A DNA stretch of 9,366 nucleotides from Anaerolineae bacterium. Lineage in GTDB: Bacteria; Chloroflexota; Anaerolineae; B4-G1. Positions 1 through 5,803 of this stretch are shown piece after piece. The stretch is taken from contig JAUWNP010000173.1 in NCBI GenBank assembly GCA_030612585.1, positions 1-9,366 on the forward strand. Direction: 5' to 3'. The translations under genes were made by a program, and so were the position numbers. Positions within the stretch are counted from its first letter, which is position 1. The number at the start of each line of letters is the position of its first letter. Under the pieces are notes generated by a model that did no database searches, was not told the origin of the DNA, and saw only the letters and a list, made by a program, of their open reading frames with translations.

Positions 1-74
1 CCCCTCTGCAGGTAGTCCCGCGCCTGCTTGACGATTTTCGGTTCGTCGTCTACCACCAGGATTGTTTCGTTCAT
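1..74 (-). CDS. Response regulator receiver domain, N-terminal fragment
   Basis: Only the first 24 codons are in the window; the gene continues past the left edge. The translation begins MNETILVVDDEPKIVKQARD. This is the first beta strand of a CheY-like receiver domain followed by the acidic pocket (Asp9, Asp10, Glu11), which in this family binds Mg2+ next to the phosphorylated Asp. The start is supported by a GGAG-type ribosome binding site on the minus strand at about 80-84. The output domain and the partner kinase are not visible, so the regulated process cannot be stated. The 232-bp gap to the next gene upstream contains an inverted-repeat element, so it probably has its own promoter. Confidence 0.8.
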   Translation of the reverse strand, partial: MNETILVVDDEPKIVKQARDYLQR

Positions 75-98
75 GCTTAACTCCACCGACCCATTTTT

Positions 99-130
99 AT
101 CATAAATGTCACGGATGTGCAAATTGTCAA
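99..130 (-). promoter_or_regulatory. Weak candidate promoter for the response regulator
   Basis: On the minus strand a perfect TTGACA (130-125) is followed by TATGAT (104-99), but the spacer is 20 bp, longer than the usual 16-18 bp. It sits 25 bp before the response regulator start. The individual boxes are good and the spacing is poor, so this is only a candidate. Confidence 0.25.
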
Positions 131-162
131 ACTGTAGGAGTCTGTCTCAAGAGGCAGATCCC

Positions 163-285
163 AGTTACTACTCACCCTCCCGCAGGTTTTGACGGGTTTT
201 CAACGCAAAAGCACATCCCAACGGCTATGCAAGCCTGCAAGTACAGCAAATCGTAATCTGCGGGAGGGTAGTCTGAGCAGTAACT
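163..285. repeat. 123-bp inverted-repeat element (MITE-like)
   Basis: The ends form a long imperfect inverted repeat. Bases 174-185 pair perfectly with 258-269 (12 bp, ACCCTCCCGCAG type). The outer 163-174 pair with 274-285 at 11 of 12 positions, and the right arm carries about 5 extra bases between the two blocks. The 72-bp interior has no gene. Size and structure fit a miniature inverted-repeat transposable element or the remains of an insertion sequence. No target-site duplication is evident. It lies immediately downstream of the 85-residue minus-strand gene and upstream of the response regulator gene. Confidence 0.55.
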
Positions 286-306
286 TCTTTTCTAATTTGG
301 TCATCC

Positions 307-564
307 TCATTGTTGGTAATCCTCAGCCCGGCTGCTTCGATGGCGTCCACGACTTTCAAAGGCAATGTCGGCGCGAGCAAATATCACCGCTTCTTCATCC
401 TCAAAATCAACGATCCATCCGGGTTGTGACCGGAAGAGGTTTAGCAGGTCGGTGTCATCGTGGCGGTCCAGTACCAGAAACTGAACATCATGCTCATCGA
501 ACACCCGTGGCCAATTCTCGACAGATTTATGTTCCGCCTGCGTAACAGGATAATTCTGTAGCAT
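307..564 (-). CDS. Small hypothetical protein, 85 aa
   Basis: I do not recognise a named family. It follows the SAM methyltransferase gene by 11 bp, and its ribosome binding site (GGAGG, 571-575, 6 bp before the ATG) directly abuts that gene's stop codon, so the two are very likely co-transcribed. Residues 20-67 (VENWPRVFDEHDVQFLVL...QPGWIVDFEDEEAVIFAR) faintly resemble the short C-terminal domain seen after the membrane part of PMT-type glycosyltransferases, where a similar 'W..vy.De.avvF.R' pattern recurs. There is no signal peptide or membrane segment here, so this is at most a stand-alone copy of such a domain. The last ~17 residues are basic and low quality and may be out of frame, because a better-looking reading continues in the next frame. 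Confidence 0.6.
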   Translation of the reverse strand: MLQNYPVTQAEHKSVENWPRVFDEHDVQFLVLDRHDDTDLLNLFRSQPGWIVDFEDEEAVIFARADIAFESRGRHRSSRAEDYQQ

Positions 565-575
565 ACCACTCCTCC

Positions 576-1115
576 CTAGCGGGACAATTCCTGTTTCGAG
601 AAACTGTACGTGCGCTTGCCTTTGCTCACCAGCCTGAACAAGCGGTTGCTCGTGACCCCGACAATGATTTTGTCCTCCTGCATATGAGGATCGTTGAAAG
701 ATAGCACGCCATCGGGCTTCAACACGCGATGCAACTCCGCCAAGATCGCCTGTGGATCGCTCAGCATGTGGAAAATATCGTACAGCAGGACGATATCCAC
801 GCAGTTGTCGGGCAGGCCGGTCTCACAGTCGGAGCAGATGGTCTCCACGTTGGTCAGTTGCCTTTTTCTAGCGACATCCTGAACACGCTGGATCGCAAGT
901 GGATGAATGTCCAGCGCGTAGACCGTCCCCGATTCGCCAACCCGTTCCGCTGCATCGGCGACGTACCCGCCAGGACCACAGCCGTAGTCGAGCACCCTGA
1001 GCCCCGGCTTGATACCCACCTCTTCCAGGACCTTCCTGGGCGGCTGCAACAAGTCGCGCACTTTGAACACAACAGACATCCCATTAAACATCAAGTCAGG
1101 CATTGGTCTATCCAT
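576..1115 (-). CDS. Class I SAM-dependent methyltransferase
   Basis: A 179-residue single-domain Rossmann-fold methyltransferase of the Methyltransf_11/25 type. Motif I is VLDYGCGPGG at residues 41-50, the glycine-rich S-adenosylmethionine loop. The acidic end of beta-2 is ALDIH (Asp69). The post-motif region CVDIVLLYDIFHML (105-118) and VLKPDGVLSF (131-140) complete the fold. The protein is compact, with no extra substrate domain, so the methyl acceptor cannot be named. The start at 1115 is supported by GGAGGGA at 1124-1130. It heads a two-gene unit with the 85-residue protein. The DCET/SDC cysteines near residues 94-97 do not match a known metal-methyltransferase motif that I can recognise. 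Confidence 0.85.
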   Translation of the reverse strand: MDRPMPDLMFNGMSVVFKVRDLLQPPRKVLEEVGIKPGLRVLDYGCGPGGYVADAAERVGESGTVYALDIHPLAIQRVQDVARKRQLTNVETICSDCETGLPDNCVDIVLLYDIFHMLSDPQAILAELHRVLKPDGVLSFNDPHMQEDKIIVGVTSNRLFRLVSKGKRTYSFSKQELSR

Positions 1116-1306
1116 GGTACATCTCCCTCCTCAGATTTGTATTTAAGGAGGCCGGCCAAGGTGGCACCCACCTCCTCACATCTGGCTCCAGTATGCCACA
1201 AACCTGTGAGGAAATTATGAAGAGGTGTAGGAAATGTGATGAAGTTAATGGTAGCGCGTTATGATAGGGTGTGGGCGACTACGGTATCGGGTTCTGGAGA
1301 ACCATC
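1116..1306. other. 191-bp intergenic region with a short hairpin and direct repeat
   Basis: No gene is seen. A 6-bp stem with a CAC loop (AGGTGG 1159-1164 with CCACCT 1168-1173) would lie in the leader of the methyltransferase transcript. An imperfect direct repeat AGGAAAT..ATGAAG occurs at 1209-1222 and 1229-1244. A CATAAT box on the minus strand (about 1219-1214) could be a -10 element but lacks a good -35. No hairpin followed by a T-run was found after the lipoprotein gene, so read-through from upstream is possible. Confidence 0.4.
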
Positions 1307-2311
1307 CTACGGAATATGAGACCACTCACTACCTTCTGGCCCCAGTTCCCATACCCCGCCGTCCAGCGCCTTGACGTAGGTGACGTTGTACTTGAAGCGA
1401 GAGGTGCGCTGGATGGCCGTCGGATAGCCCACCTCAGTATCCACGGCCCAGCCCAGCCGGTCGCGCACGCCCGCCTCCTCCCGCCACACCAGGCCAAAGC
1501 CGCGCACCGGCTGGTACAGGCCCGCAGGCGGCGTAATGCTGGGGTCCGACTCCGGATCACCCTCGCTCCACACGTCCGTGAACATCTTCCAGTCGAGGTA
1601 TGCCTTATCTTCGAAGAGCACGTAGATACGGTCTTCGGCCCTGTTCCAGAGCATCACACCGCGCTCAAAGTGTTGTTCAGCCCCATCGGTGAAGATGGCA
1701 GGGCCGCTGGGACACTCATCAGAGGCCGGAGAGAAAAACCAGGTGTCGGGGCAGCGCAGGGTCACCCCTGTGACGACTCGGGCCGTGCGTCCGGCTTCGT
1801 CGGAGACGACGAGTATGAATCCATCCTGGTTGCGGGTCTCGGGCGGAATGGTGTAATCCAACGAGCCGGTGGGCTCGACATCCCAGGAGGGGAGACTATA
1901 TTGACCAGTGGGCAGCAAGTGGGTTAACGTGGCTCGAGTGACGCCGCTGGACCACCACTCCAGGGTGATGGTGTCCCCCGGGTCAGCTTCGGTCACGTTC
2001 GCGCGGAAGTAGACGATGACCGGTCCCTCGCCCGGTGTGGGAGTCGGCGTGGGAGCCGACACAGGTGTAGGCTCCACCGGTGTCGGTGTGGATGGTATGA
2101 GGGTGGACGTGGGAGCCGGCGTAGGCATGGGCTCCACCGGTGTCGGCGTGGATGGCACAGAGGTGGAAGTGGGAACCGAGGTCGGCGCAGGCTCCACCGG
2201 TGTCGGTGTGGATGGTACCAGGGTGGACGTGGGAGAAGGACTCGCTCCACAGCCACTCGTAGCAAAGGCAAGAAACGTCGCGAGAATAAGCAATACGGTG
2301 AGATTCTTCAT
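1307..2311 (-). CDS. Secreted lipoprotein with Pro/Thr repeat linker
   Basis: 334 residues. The N-terminus is a lipoprotein signal (MKNLTVLLILATFLAFATSGC) with the lipobox ending at Cys21, predicting an acylated surface protein. Residues 24-94 are a Pro/Thr/Ser linker built from 20-residue repeats carrying [VI]PSTPTPVEP at about 32, 52 and 72. Residues 97-185 look like a beta-sandwich domain (PGDTITLEWWSSG...FILVVSDEAGRTA). Residues 187-334 are a Trp-rich region starting CPDTWFFSPASDECPSGP, with a possible Cys187-Cys200 pair, and recall an uncharacterised domain of Chloroflexota lipoproteins. The start has AGGAGG at 2316-2321, 4 bp before the ATG. It lies 26 bp after the MEMO-like gene, so it is probably the last gene of that operon. 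Function is unknown; an outer-surface binding or wall-anchoring role is inferred. Confidence 0.85.
   Translation of the reverse strand: MKNLTVLLILATFLAFATSGCGASPSPTSTLVPSTPTPVEPAPTSVPTSTSVPSTPTPVEPMPTPAPTSTLIPSTPTPVEPTPVSAPTPTPTPGEGPVIVYFRANVTEADPGDTITLEWWSSGVTRATLTHLLPTGQYSLPSWDVEPTGSLDYTIPPETRNQDGFILVVSDEAGRTARVVTGVTLRCPDTWFFSPASDECPSGPAIFTDGAEQHFERGVMLWNRAEDRIYVLFEDKAYLDWKMFTDVWSEGDPESDPSITPPAGLYQPVRGFGLVWREEAGVRDRLGWAVDTEVGYPTAIQRTSRFKYNVTYVKALDGGVWELGPEGSEWSHIP
2070..2240 (-). repeat. 60-bp in-frame tandem repeat encoding the lipoprotein linker
   Basis: Copies begin with GGCTCCACCGG on the plus strand at exactly 2070, 2130 and 2190, so the period is 60 bp (20 codons). The first two copies are full length and the third is nearly so, with a decayed partial copy at about 2020-2069. 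The period is a multiple of three, so copy-number change would alter linker length without a frameshift. Confidence 0.85.
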
Positions 2312-2337
2312 TTTGCCTCCTATTCACTATTCTACAC

Positions 2338-3561
2338 TCACCTGAACAAGATACCGCACACCGACACGAACGACGTGCCGTTCTGATCGGCCGGGCAGCG
2401 ATCGTAGGCCACTCGCTCCCCTTCCACCGGGCTCAGCATTCGCAGCGCCAGGTAGATGGGCGGCAGCCCGCACACATTGCGCCGGTCTCCCTCGCGCTTG
2501 ATCGCCGTGAAGAACCCGCTGGCGTCGCCCGCGCATATCCGCTCGATCAGTTCATCGTCGGCCGCCTGCAGCCGGGCGCGCCCCACGAGGTCCAGCGGTT
2601 GGCCGCCGAACGCCGGGCCGACGTGCGAGAAATCACCCGCTACCACGACGATCACCCGCCGCCCAGCCATCGCCTGTGCGAGTGTGTCCAGCAAGACGTT
2701 GATGACCGGGTCGTGCTCCGGCTCCGCCTCGCCCCGCACAAAGTGGCCGAACGAACCACACAGGATCGGCACCAGTTCGCACAGCTGACCCTCGCGCACG
2801 TACTGCAGCCACACCGCCGCCAGTTCGATGGAATGTTCGCTGCGATGGTGGAGTTCGTCGGCGAAGGCCATTTCCGCGCCCAGCGCCCCGGCCAGCGCTT
2901 CCACGACCTCGCGGGCCGTTGGCAGCACCCCGAACGGCGTCGCGTAGTGCTGGCGCGTCAACGTCAGCCGGCCATCTCCGCCAAAGTGGTCGGTGCCCAA
3001 GAGCACCACCAGTTCGGCCGCTTTGACCATCTCCGCCGCACGTTTCCAGACACGGGCGTAGACCGGCCCGCCGCGAGCGTAGTCAATATGCGGGCAAACC
3101 AGGCCACGGCCACCGGCCAGGCCAGGACTCACGTCGTCTACGGTCTCGAAATAGCCTTCCAGCAGATGTCGCAGTTCGTCCGCGTCGGCCGGGTACGACT
3201 GCCCGGCCAGGACGGGCGGCCGGAAGGATGCCTGGCGGTATTCGGCCAGCGCTCGTTCTCGCGCCTGGGCAAAACGGTCGTTGTCCAACAGCAGCGCCTC
3301 GTCGAACGCGGTCAGTACTTGCTCCAACACGTCCGGCCCGATGCGCAATCCGAATCGCACGGCGAGTGATGCGCGCAAACCACTGCTGTCCCGCGTCCCG
3401 TCGCACAGCGCCAACAAGGGAGCCAATTGCTGCGGAATGACCACCGTCTTATCGGCCAGTTGCAGCGGATCGCGCAGCAGGATGGATGGCCGCCCGCCCT
3501 GGACGACCGGGCGGGCATCAACGGCTCGCAATTTGGGGAATTGACCGCGTGTCTGGTTCAT
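2338..3561 (-). CDS. amrB: MEMO-family protein (AmmeMemoRadiSam system protein B)
   Basis: 407 residues. Residues about 115-407 are a MEMO-like domain. They have CPHIDYARGG (His158), GTDHFGG (His192), HHRSEHSIELAAVWLQY (239-254), AGDFSHVGPAFG (308-319, with Asp310 and His313) and RRNVCGLPPI (Cys364). His158, His192 and Cys364 align by motif with the His/His/Cys metal site reported for human MEMO1. The N-terminal ~110 residues are an extra domain (PKLRAVDARPVV..LLRDPLQLADKTVVIP), possibly a winged helix as in other bacterial members. The start overlaps the corrinoid gene's stop as ATGA (3558-3561) with no strong ribosome binding site, which indicates translational coupling. The usual AMMECR1 and radical-SAM partners are absent from the window. 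The enzymatic activity of this family in bacteria is not settled. Confidence 0.9.
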   Translation of the reverse strand: MNQTRGQFPKLRAVDARPVVQGGRPSILLRDPLQLADKTVVIPQQLAPLLALCDGTRDSSGLRASLAVRFGLRIGPDVLEQVLTAFDEALLLDNDRFAQARERALAEYRQASFRPPVLAGQSYPADADELRHLLEGYFETVDDVSPGLAGGRGLVCPHIDYARGGPVYARVWKRAAEMVKAAELVVLLGTDHFGGDGRLTLTRQHYATPFGVLPTAREVVEALAGALGAEMAFADELHHRSEHSIELAAVWLQYVREGQLCELVPILCGSFGHFVRGEAEPEHDPVINVLLDTLAQAMAGRRVIVVVAGDFSHVGPAFGGQPLDLVGRARLQAADDELIERICAGDASGFFTAIKREGDRRNVCGLPPIYLALRMLSPVEGERVAYDRCPADQNGTSFVSVCGILFR

Positions 3562-4217
3562 TGTGTATTTGCTTCTGCCAGCAGCCCCTCACAAATGCGC
3601 ACCGCTGCCACCGCGTCCGGGCCGTAGGCATCACAGCCCATCTCCTCGGCCAGGCGCGGGGTGGTGCACGCTCCACCGATGACGATCTTCACCTGGGAGC
3701 GTCTCCCCGCCCCGGTGAACGCCTCGACTACCGTCTGCAGTTGACCCACCATCGGCGTGAGTAGTACCGAGAGTGCCACCACGCCGGCCCCGTGCTGCCG
3801 CACCGCCTCGACTATGCGCGCAGCCGGGACGTCCGTCCCCAGATCCACGACCTCGAACCCGGCCGCGCGTAACATCGTGCCCACCAGGTTCTTGCCGATG
3901 TCGTGGATGTCCCCTTTCACCGTCGCCAGCACGATGGTGCCCTTGCCACGGAGGTCAGCCTCCTTCAACAACGGCTCCAGAGGGGCCAGGCCCTCCTTCA
4001 TCACCTCGCCCGCCAATACGAGTTCGGTCAGGTAATATTCGCCGGCCTCAAAGCGCTCACCCACTGCGCGAACCCCGGCGCTGAGGCCGTCGTTCAGCAC
4101 ATCCAGCGGCGCGGCTCCAGCCTGCAGCGCCTCGCGCACCCGTGCCGCCACCCCATCAATATCCAGATCAACCACCGTCTCCAGCACGCGCCCAACGGCT
4201 TCCCCTATATTGTTCAT
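3558..4217 (-). CDS. Corrinoid (cobalamin-binding) methyl-carrier protein
   Basis: 219 residues, matching MtaC/MtbC/DhaC-like corrinoid proteins in length and order. A helical cap (about 1-88, including FEAGEYYLTELVLAGEVMKEGL) is followed by a Rossmann-like B12 domain. The signature GDIHDIGKNLV sits at 102-112. His105 is the expected lower cobalt ligand in the DxHxxG motif. S..LLT (140-144) and GG (171-172) line the nucleotide tail pocket. It carries the methyl group between a substrate methyltransferase and a second methyltransferase. The ATG at 4217 is chosen over an in-frame TTG at 4235 because GGGGGAGG (4224-4231) lies 6 bp before it. It is 57 bp after the UroD-like gene, overlaps the MEMO-like start by 4 bp and is clearly in one operon with both. 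Confidence 0.93.
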   Translation of the reverse strand: MNNIGEAVGRVLETVVDLDIDGVAARVREALQAGAAPLDVLNDGLSAGVRAVGERFEAGEYYLTELVLAGEVMKEGLAPLEPLLKEADLRGKGTIVLATVKGDIHDIGKNLVGTMLRAAGFEVVDLGTDVPAARIVEAVRQHGAGVVALSVLLTPMVGQLQTVVEAFTGAGRRSQVKIVIGGACTTPRLAEEMGCDAYGPDAVAAVRICEGLLAEANTQ

Positions 4218-4234
4218 AGCATGCCTCCCCCGCA

Positions 4235-4276
4235 ATTCGCCATTCGCTATTCGCCATTCGCCATTCGCTATTCGCT
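4235..4276. repeat. Heptamer array, six ATTCGCY units
   Basis: Six head-to-tail 7-bp units ATTCGC(C/T) at 4235, 4242, 4249, 4256, 4263 and 4270. The array fills nearly all of the spacer between the UroD-like and corrinoid genes and includes part of the UroD-like stop codon (4275-4277). Its other end is 4 bp from the ribosome binding site of the corrinoid gene. The period is exact, with variation only at the seventh base. Confidence 0.9.
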
Positions 4277-5447
4277 ATCCGTCCAGCGCCAGCGGATAGG
4301 TTCCGTAGCGATGGGTAAACTCGATCATCCAGCGGCTGTTTTCGACTTTGACACCGTTGTGAGAGTTGGTCATCGCCATGACGAACCCGCCATCCTGGGC
4401 TGCAACCCGCAGCGCGTACTTGACCGCCTCTTCCACCTCCTGGCGGGTGCCGTGGCTGAGCACGTGGGCGATGTCCAGGTTACCGAAGATACACATCTTG
4501 TCCCCCACGCGCCGCTTGACCTCGGCCAGGTCTATGCCCGCTGTGGGTTCCAGCGAGTGCACGCCGTCGAAACCCCAATCCACAAACAGGTCGAGCAACT
4601 GATAGATGTTGCCGCAGGAGTGGATGATAATCTTGAGACCACGCTTATGGGCCTCGTCGGCGATACGCCGCAGGCTGGGGCCGAAGAACTCCTCCATCAC
4701 ACGCGGCGAGGTCTGGGGACCACTCTTATAGCCCATGTCGTCGGAGTAGACGAAGCCGGGCATTCCTGCGTCGGCGGCGGCGTGGCCAGCCGCCAGGTAG
4801 AGTCTCTCGTAGTACTTGACCATGCGGCGCACGAAGTCCGGGTCACGGCGCAGCGTCACCGCGAAGCCCGGCAGGCCCATCACCTGCGAGACGTTCTCCC
4901 AGATGCCCCAACACAGACTGCCCATCAAGTAGATGCGGCCGCCGTAGCGCTGCTGCAGGTCGGCGAAAACCCGGTATATGGTCTTGTGAAGTTTGTCGGG
5001 GTCGGGGTGGGACCAGGCCTCCCACCGCTCCGGCGTGGTCAGCAGCCCCTCGCGGTACATGGGCGTGTCCATATTGCCATCTAGGTCGGCGACCAGGTCA
5101 TACAGCCGTCCGTAGATGTCCGTGGCCTGCCGGTTGCCGCGCAAATTGAAGATGGCCGAATACATCAGCCAGGAGCAGTCATAGCCCATCGCGACGTCGG
5201 CTTCGACCTTTTTGCTCATGAACTTCTCGATCTGGCGATTGAACCAGCCCGAGGCGTTGACCAGCGGGACAGCCAGTTTGACCAGTGTACCGATGAAACC
5301 CTCCTGGATGAGACTAAGCGGCACCGCGCCGCTCTCTCCGCCCAGGATCTCGTAAATCTGGTTCTGCTCCTCGGTACAGGAGAACACCGGCACCCGGTCC
5401 GGCTGCCCCAGGTTCAGCGCGGCGATCATTCGTTCGTGACAGTTCAT
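4275..5447 (-). CDS. Uroporphyrinogen decarboxylase-like (MtaA/MtbA superfamily) methyltransferase
   Basis: 390 residues of the UROD/MtaA superfamily TIM barrel. It opens with the family's 'ER..AAL....PDRVPV' (MNCHERMIAALNLGQPDRVPV, 1-21). The zinc motif HxCG appears as IIIHSCGN, with His276 and Cys278. The next beta strand is GVHSLEPTAGIDL (295-307), followed by KRRVGDKMCIFGNLD. In MtaA-type enzymes a further Cys completes the zinc site; here the matching segment GGFVMAMTNSHNGV has His363 instead. The neighbouring corrinoid gene argues for methyl transfer between a corrinoid and another acceptor, not heme synthesis. The ATG at 5447 is chosen over 5477 because GGGGAGGA lies just before it and the upstream codons are repeat-derived. 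First gene of the operon, with a good promoter at 5535-5563. Confidence 0.9.
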   Translation of the reverse strand: MNCHERMIAALNLGQPDRVPVFSCTEEQNQIYEILGGESGAVPLSLIQEGFIGTLVKLAVPLVNASGWFNRQIEKFMSKKVEADVAMGYDCSWLMYSAIFNLRGNRQATDIYGRLYDLVADLDGNMDTPMYREGLLTTPERWEAWSHPDPDKLHKTIYRVFADLQQRYGGRIYLMGSLCWGIWENVSQVMGLPGFAVTLRRDPDFVRRMVKYYERLYLAAGHAAADAGMPGFVYSDDMGYKSGPQTSPRVMEEFFGPSLRRIADEAHKRGLKIIIHSCGNIYQLLDLFVDWGFDGVHSLEPTAGIDLAEVKRRVGDKMCIFGNLDIAHVLSHGTRQEVEEAVKYALRVAAQDGGFVMAMTNSHNGVKVENSRWMIEFTHRYGTYPLALDG

Positions 5448-5467
5448 CGGTTCCTCCCCTTTTTGTT

Positions 5468-5523
5468 CATTGTCCATTGGTCATTGTTCATTGGTCATTG
5501 GTCATTAGTCATTGCTCATTCCC
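5468..5523. repeat. Heptamer array, eight CATTGGT-type units
   Basis: Eight 7-bp units beginning with CATT at 5468, 5475, 5482, 5489, 5496, 5503, 5510 and 5517, with the common form CATTGGT and drift in the last three bases. The array occupies the leader between the predicted transcription start (about 5528) and the ribosome binding site (about 5452-5459) of the UroD-like gene. Short 7-bp tandem arrays of this type (STRR) are known in cyanobacteria. Confidence 0.9.
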
Positions 5524-5534
5524 CTCTTGTCACA

Positions 5535-5563
5535 AGTATAGTGCAAATTCGCACGGAAGGCAA
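5535..5563 (-). promoter_or_regulatory. Sigma-70-type promoter of the methyl-transfer operon
   Basis: On the minus strand TTGCCT (5563-5558) and TATACT (5540-5535) are separated by exactly 17 bp. The predicted start is near 5528, about 80 bp before the UroD-like ATG. Two palindromes overlap it: GTGCAAATTCGCAC (5541-5554, 12 of 14 positions symmetric) in the spacer, and CTTGTCACAAG (5526-5536, perfect 5+1+5) at the start site. Both are reasonable operator candidates. Confidence 0.65.
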
Positions 5564-5565
5564 CA

Positions 5566-5656
5566 TCACCAATGCACGCCCATGCCCGACTGCGCCCCGG
5601 CGAGGACCGCCTCCGAAACAACCATCACGACCGCGTAAGCGTTCACCTGCCCTCGG
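5566..5656 (-). other. Possible coding remnant, minus strand
   Basis: An open minus-strand stretch reads RGQVNAYAVVMVVSEAVLAGAQSGMGVHW up to a stop at about 5566. The 'RGQVNA' start and hydrophobic tail loosely recall C-terminal tails of IS605-type TnpB proteins. There is no supporting start, and upstream the frame runs into the hairpin cluster. It may be the 3' remnant of an insertion sequence gene, or chance. Confidence 0.2.
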
Positions 5657-5772
5657 GCCGTGTGTTGAAACACACGGCTGATACCAGGAAACCCGTTGAA
5701 ACGGGTTATTCTGGCCCGTTCATGAGTGCGTTTCAACGCACTTTGATTAGCAGACGATGAATTCATTCATCG
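5657..5772. repeat. Cluster of four hairpins, three with TTGAAA/TTTCAA loops
   Basis: Hairpin 1 has an 8-bp stem (5657-5664 with 5671-5678) and loop TTGAAA. Hairpin 2 has a 6-bp stem (5690-5695 with 5702-5707), loop TTGAAA, and an outer CCAG/CTGG helix (5684-5687 with 5711-5714). Hairpin 3 has a 6-bp stem (5725-5730 with 5737-5742) and loop TTTCAA, the reverse complement of the first two. Hairpin 4 has a 7-bp stem (5755-5761 with 5766-5772) and loop TTCA. The stems are unrelated in sequence while the loops are shared, so structure appears to be kept. This resembles dispersed hairpin repeats (REP-like) or a structured RNA or DNA element. Confidence 0.75.
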
Positions 5773-5803
5773 GGCTGGATGGACCCTGAACGCTCACGAG
5801 TCT

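Noticed and set aside
1289..1302. GGTTCTGGAGAACC hairpin as terminator of the lipoprotein gene
   Set aside because: The stem is short and no T-run follows on the minus strand.
2016..2345. Plus-strand Gly/Val-rich open frame
   Set aside because: It is the reverse reading of the lipoprotein's Pro/Thr repeat and has no independent support.
2599..3369. Plus-strand open frame of 256 codons
   Set aside because: Antisense shadow of the MEMO-like gene, with composition typical of a reverse-frame read and no ribosome binding site.
4217..4235. Upstream TTG start for the corrinoid gene
   Set aside because: The ribosome binding site lies inside that extension and fits the ATG at 4217.
3903..5084. Long plus-strand open frame of 393 codons
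   Set aside because: It is antisense to the UroD-like and corrinoid genes, which have clear motifs and ribosome binding sites; the frame is open because of high GC codon bias and has no family-like sequence.
5447..5477. Upstream ATG start for the UroD-like gene
   Set aside because: The added residues come from the heptamer array and ribosome binding site; family alignment begins at MNCHERM.
5657..5742. CRISPR-like repeats (recurring GTTTCAAC/GTTGAAAC)
   Set aside because: The shared part is only the hairpin loop plus one base, the spacing is irregular, orientation flips, and there are no equal-length repeats or spacers.
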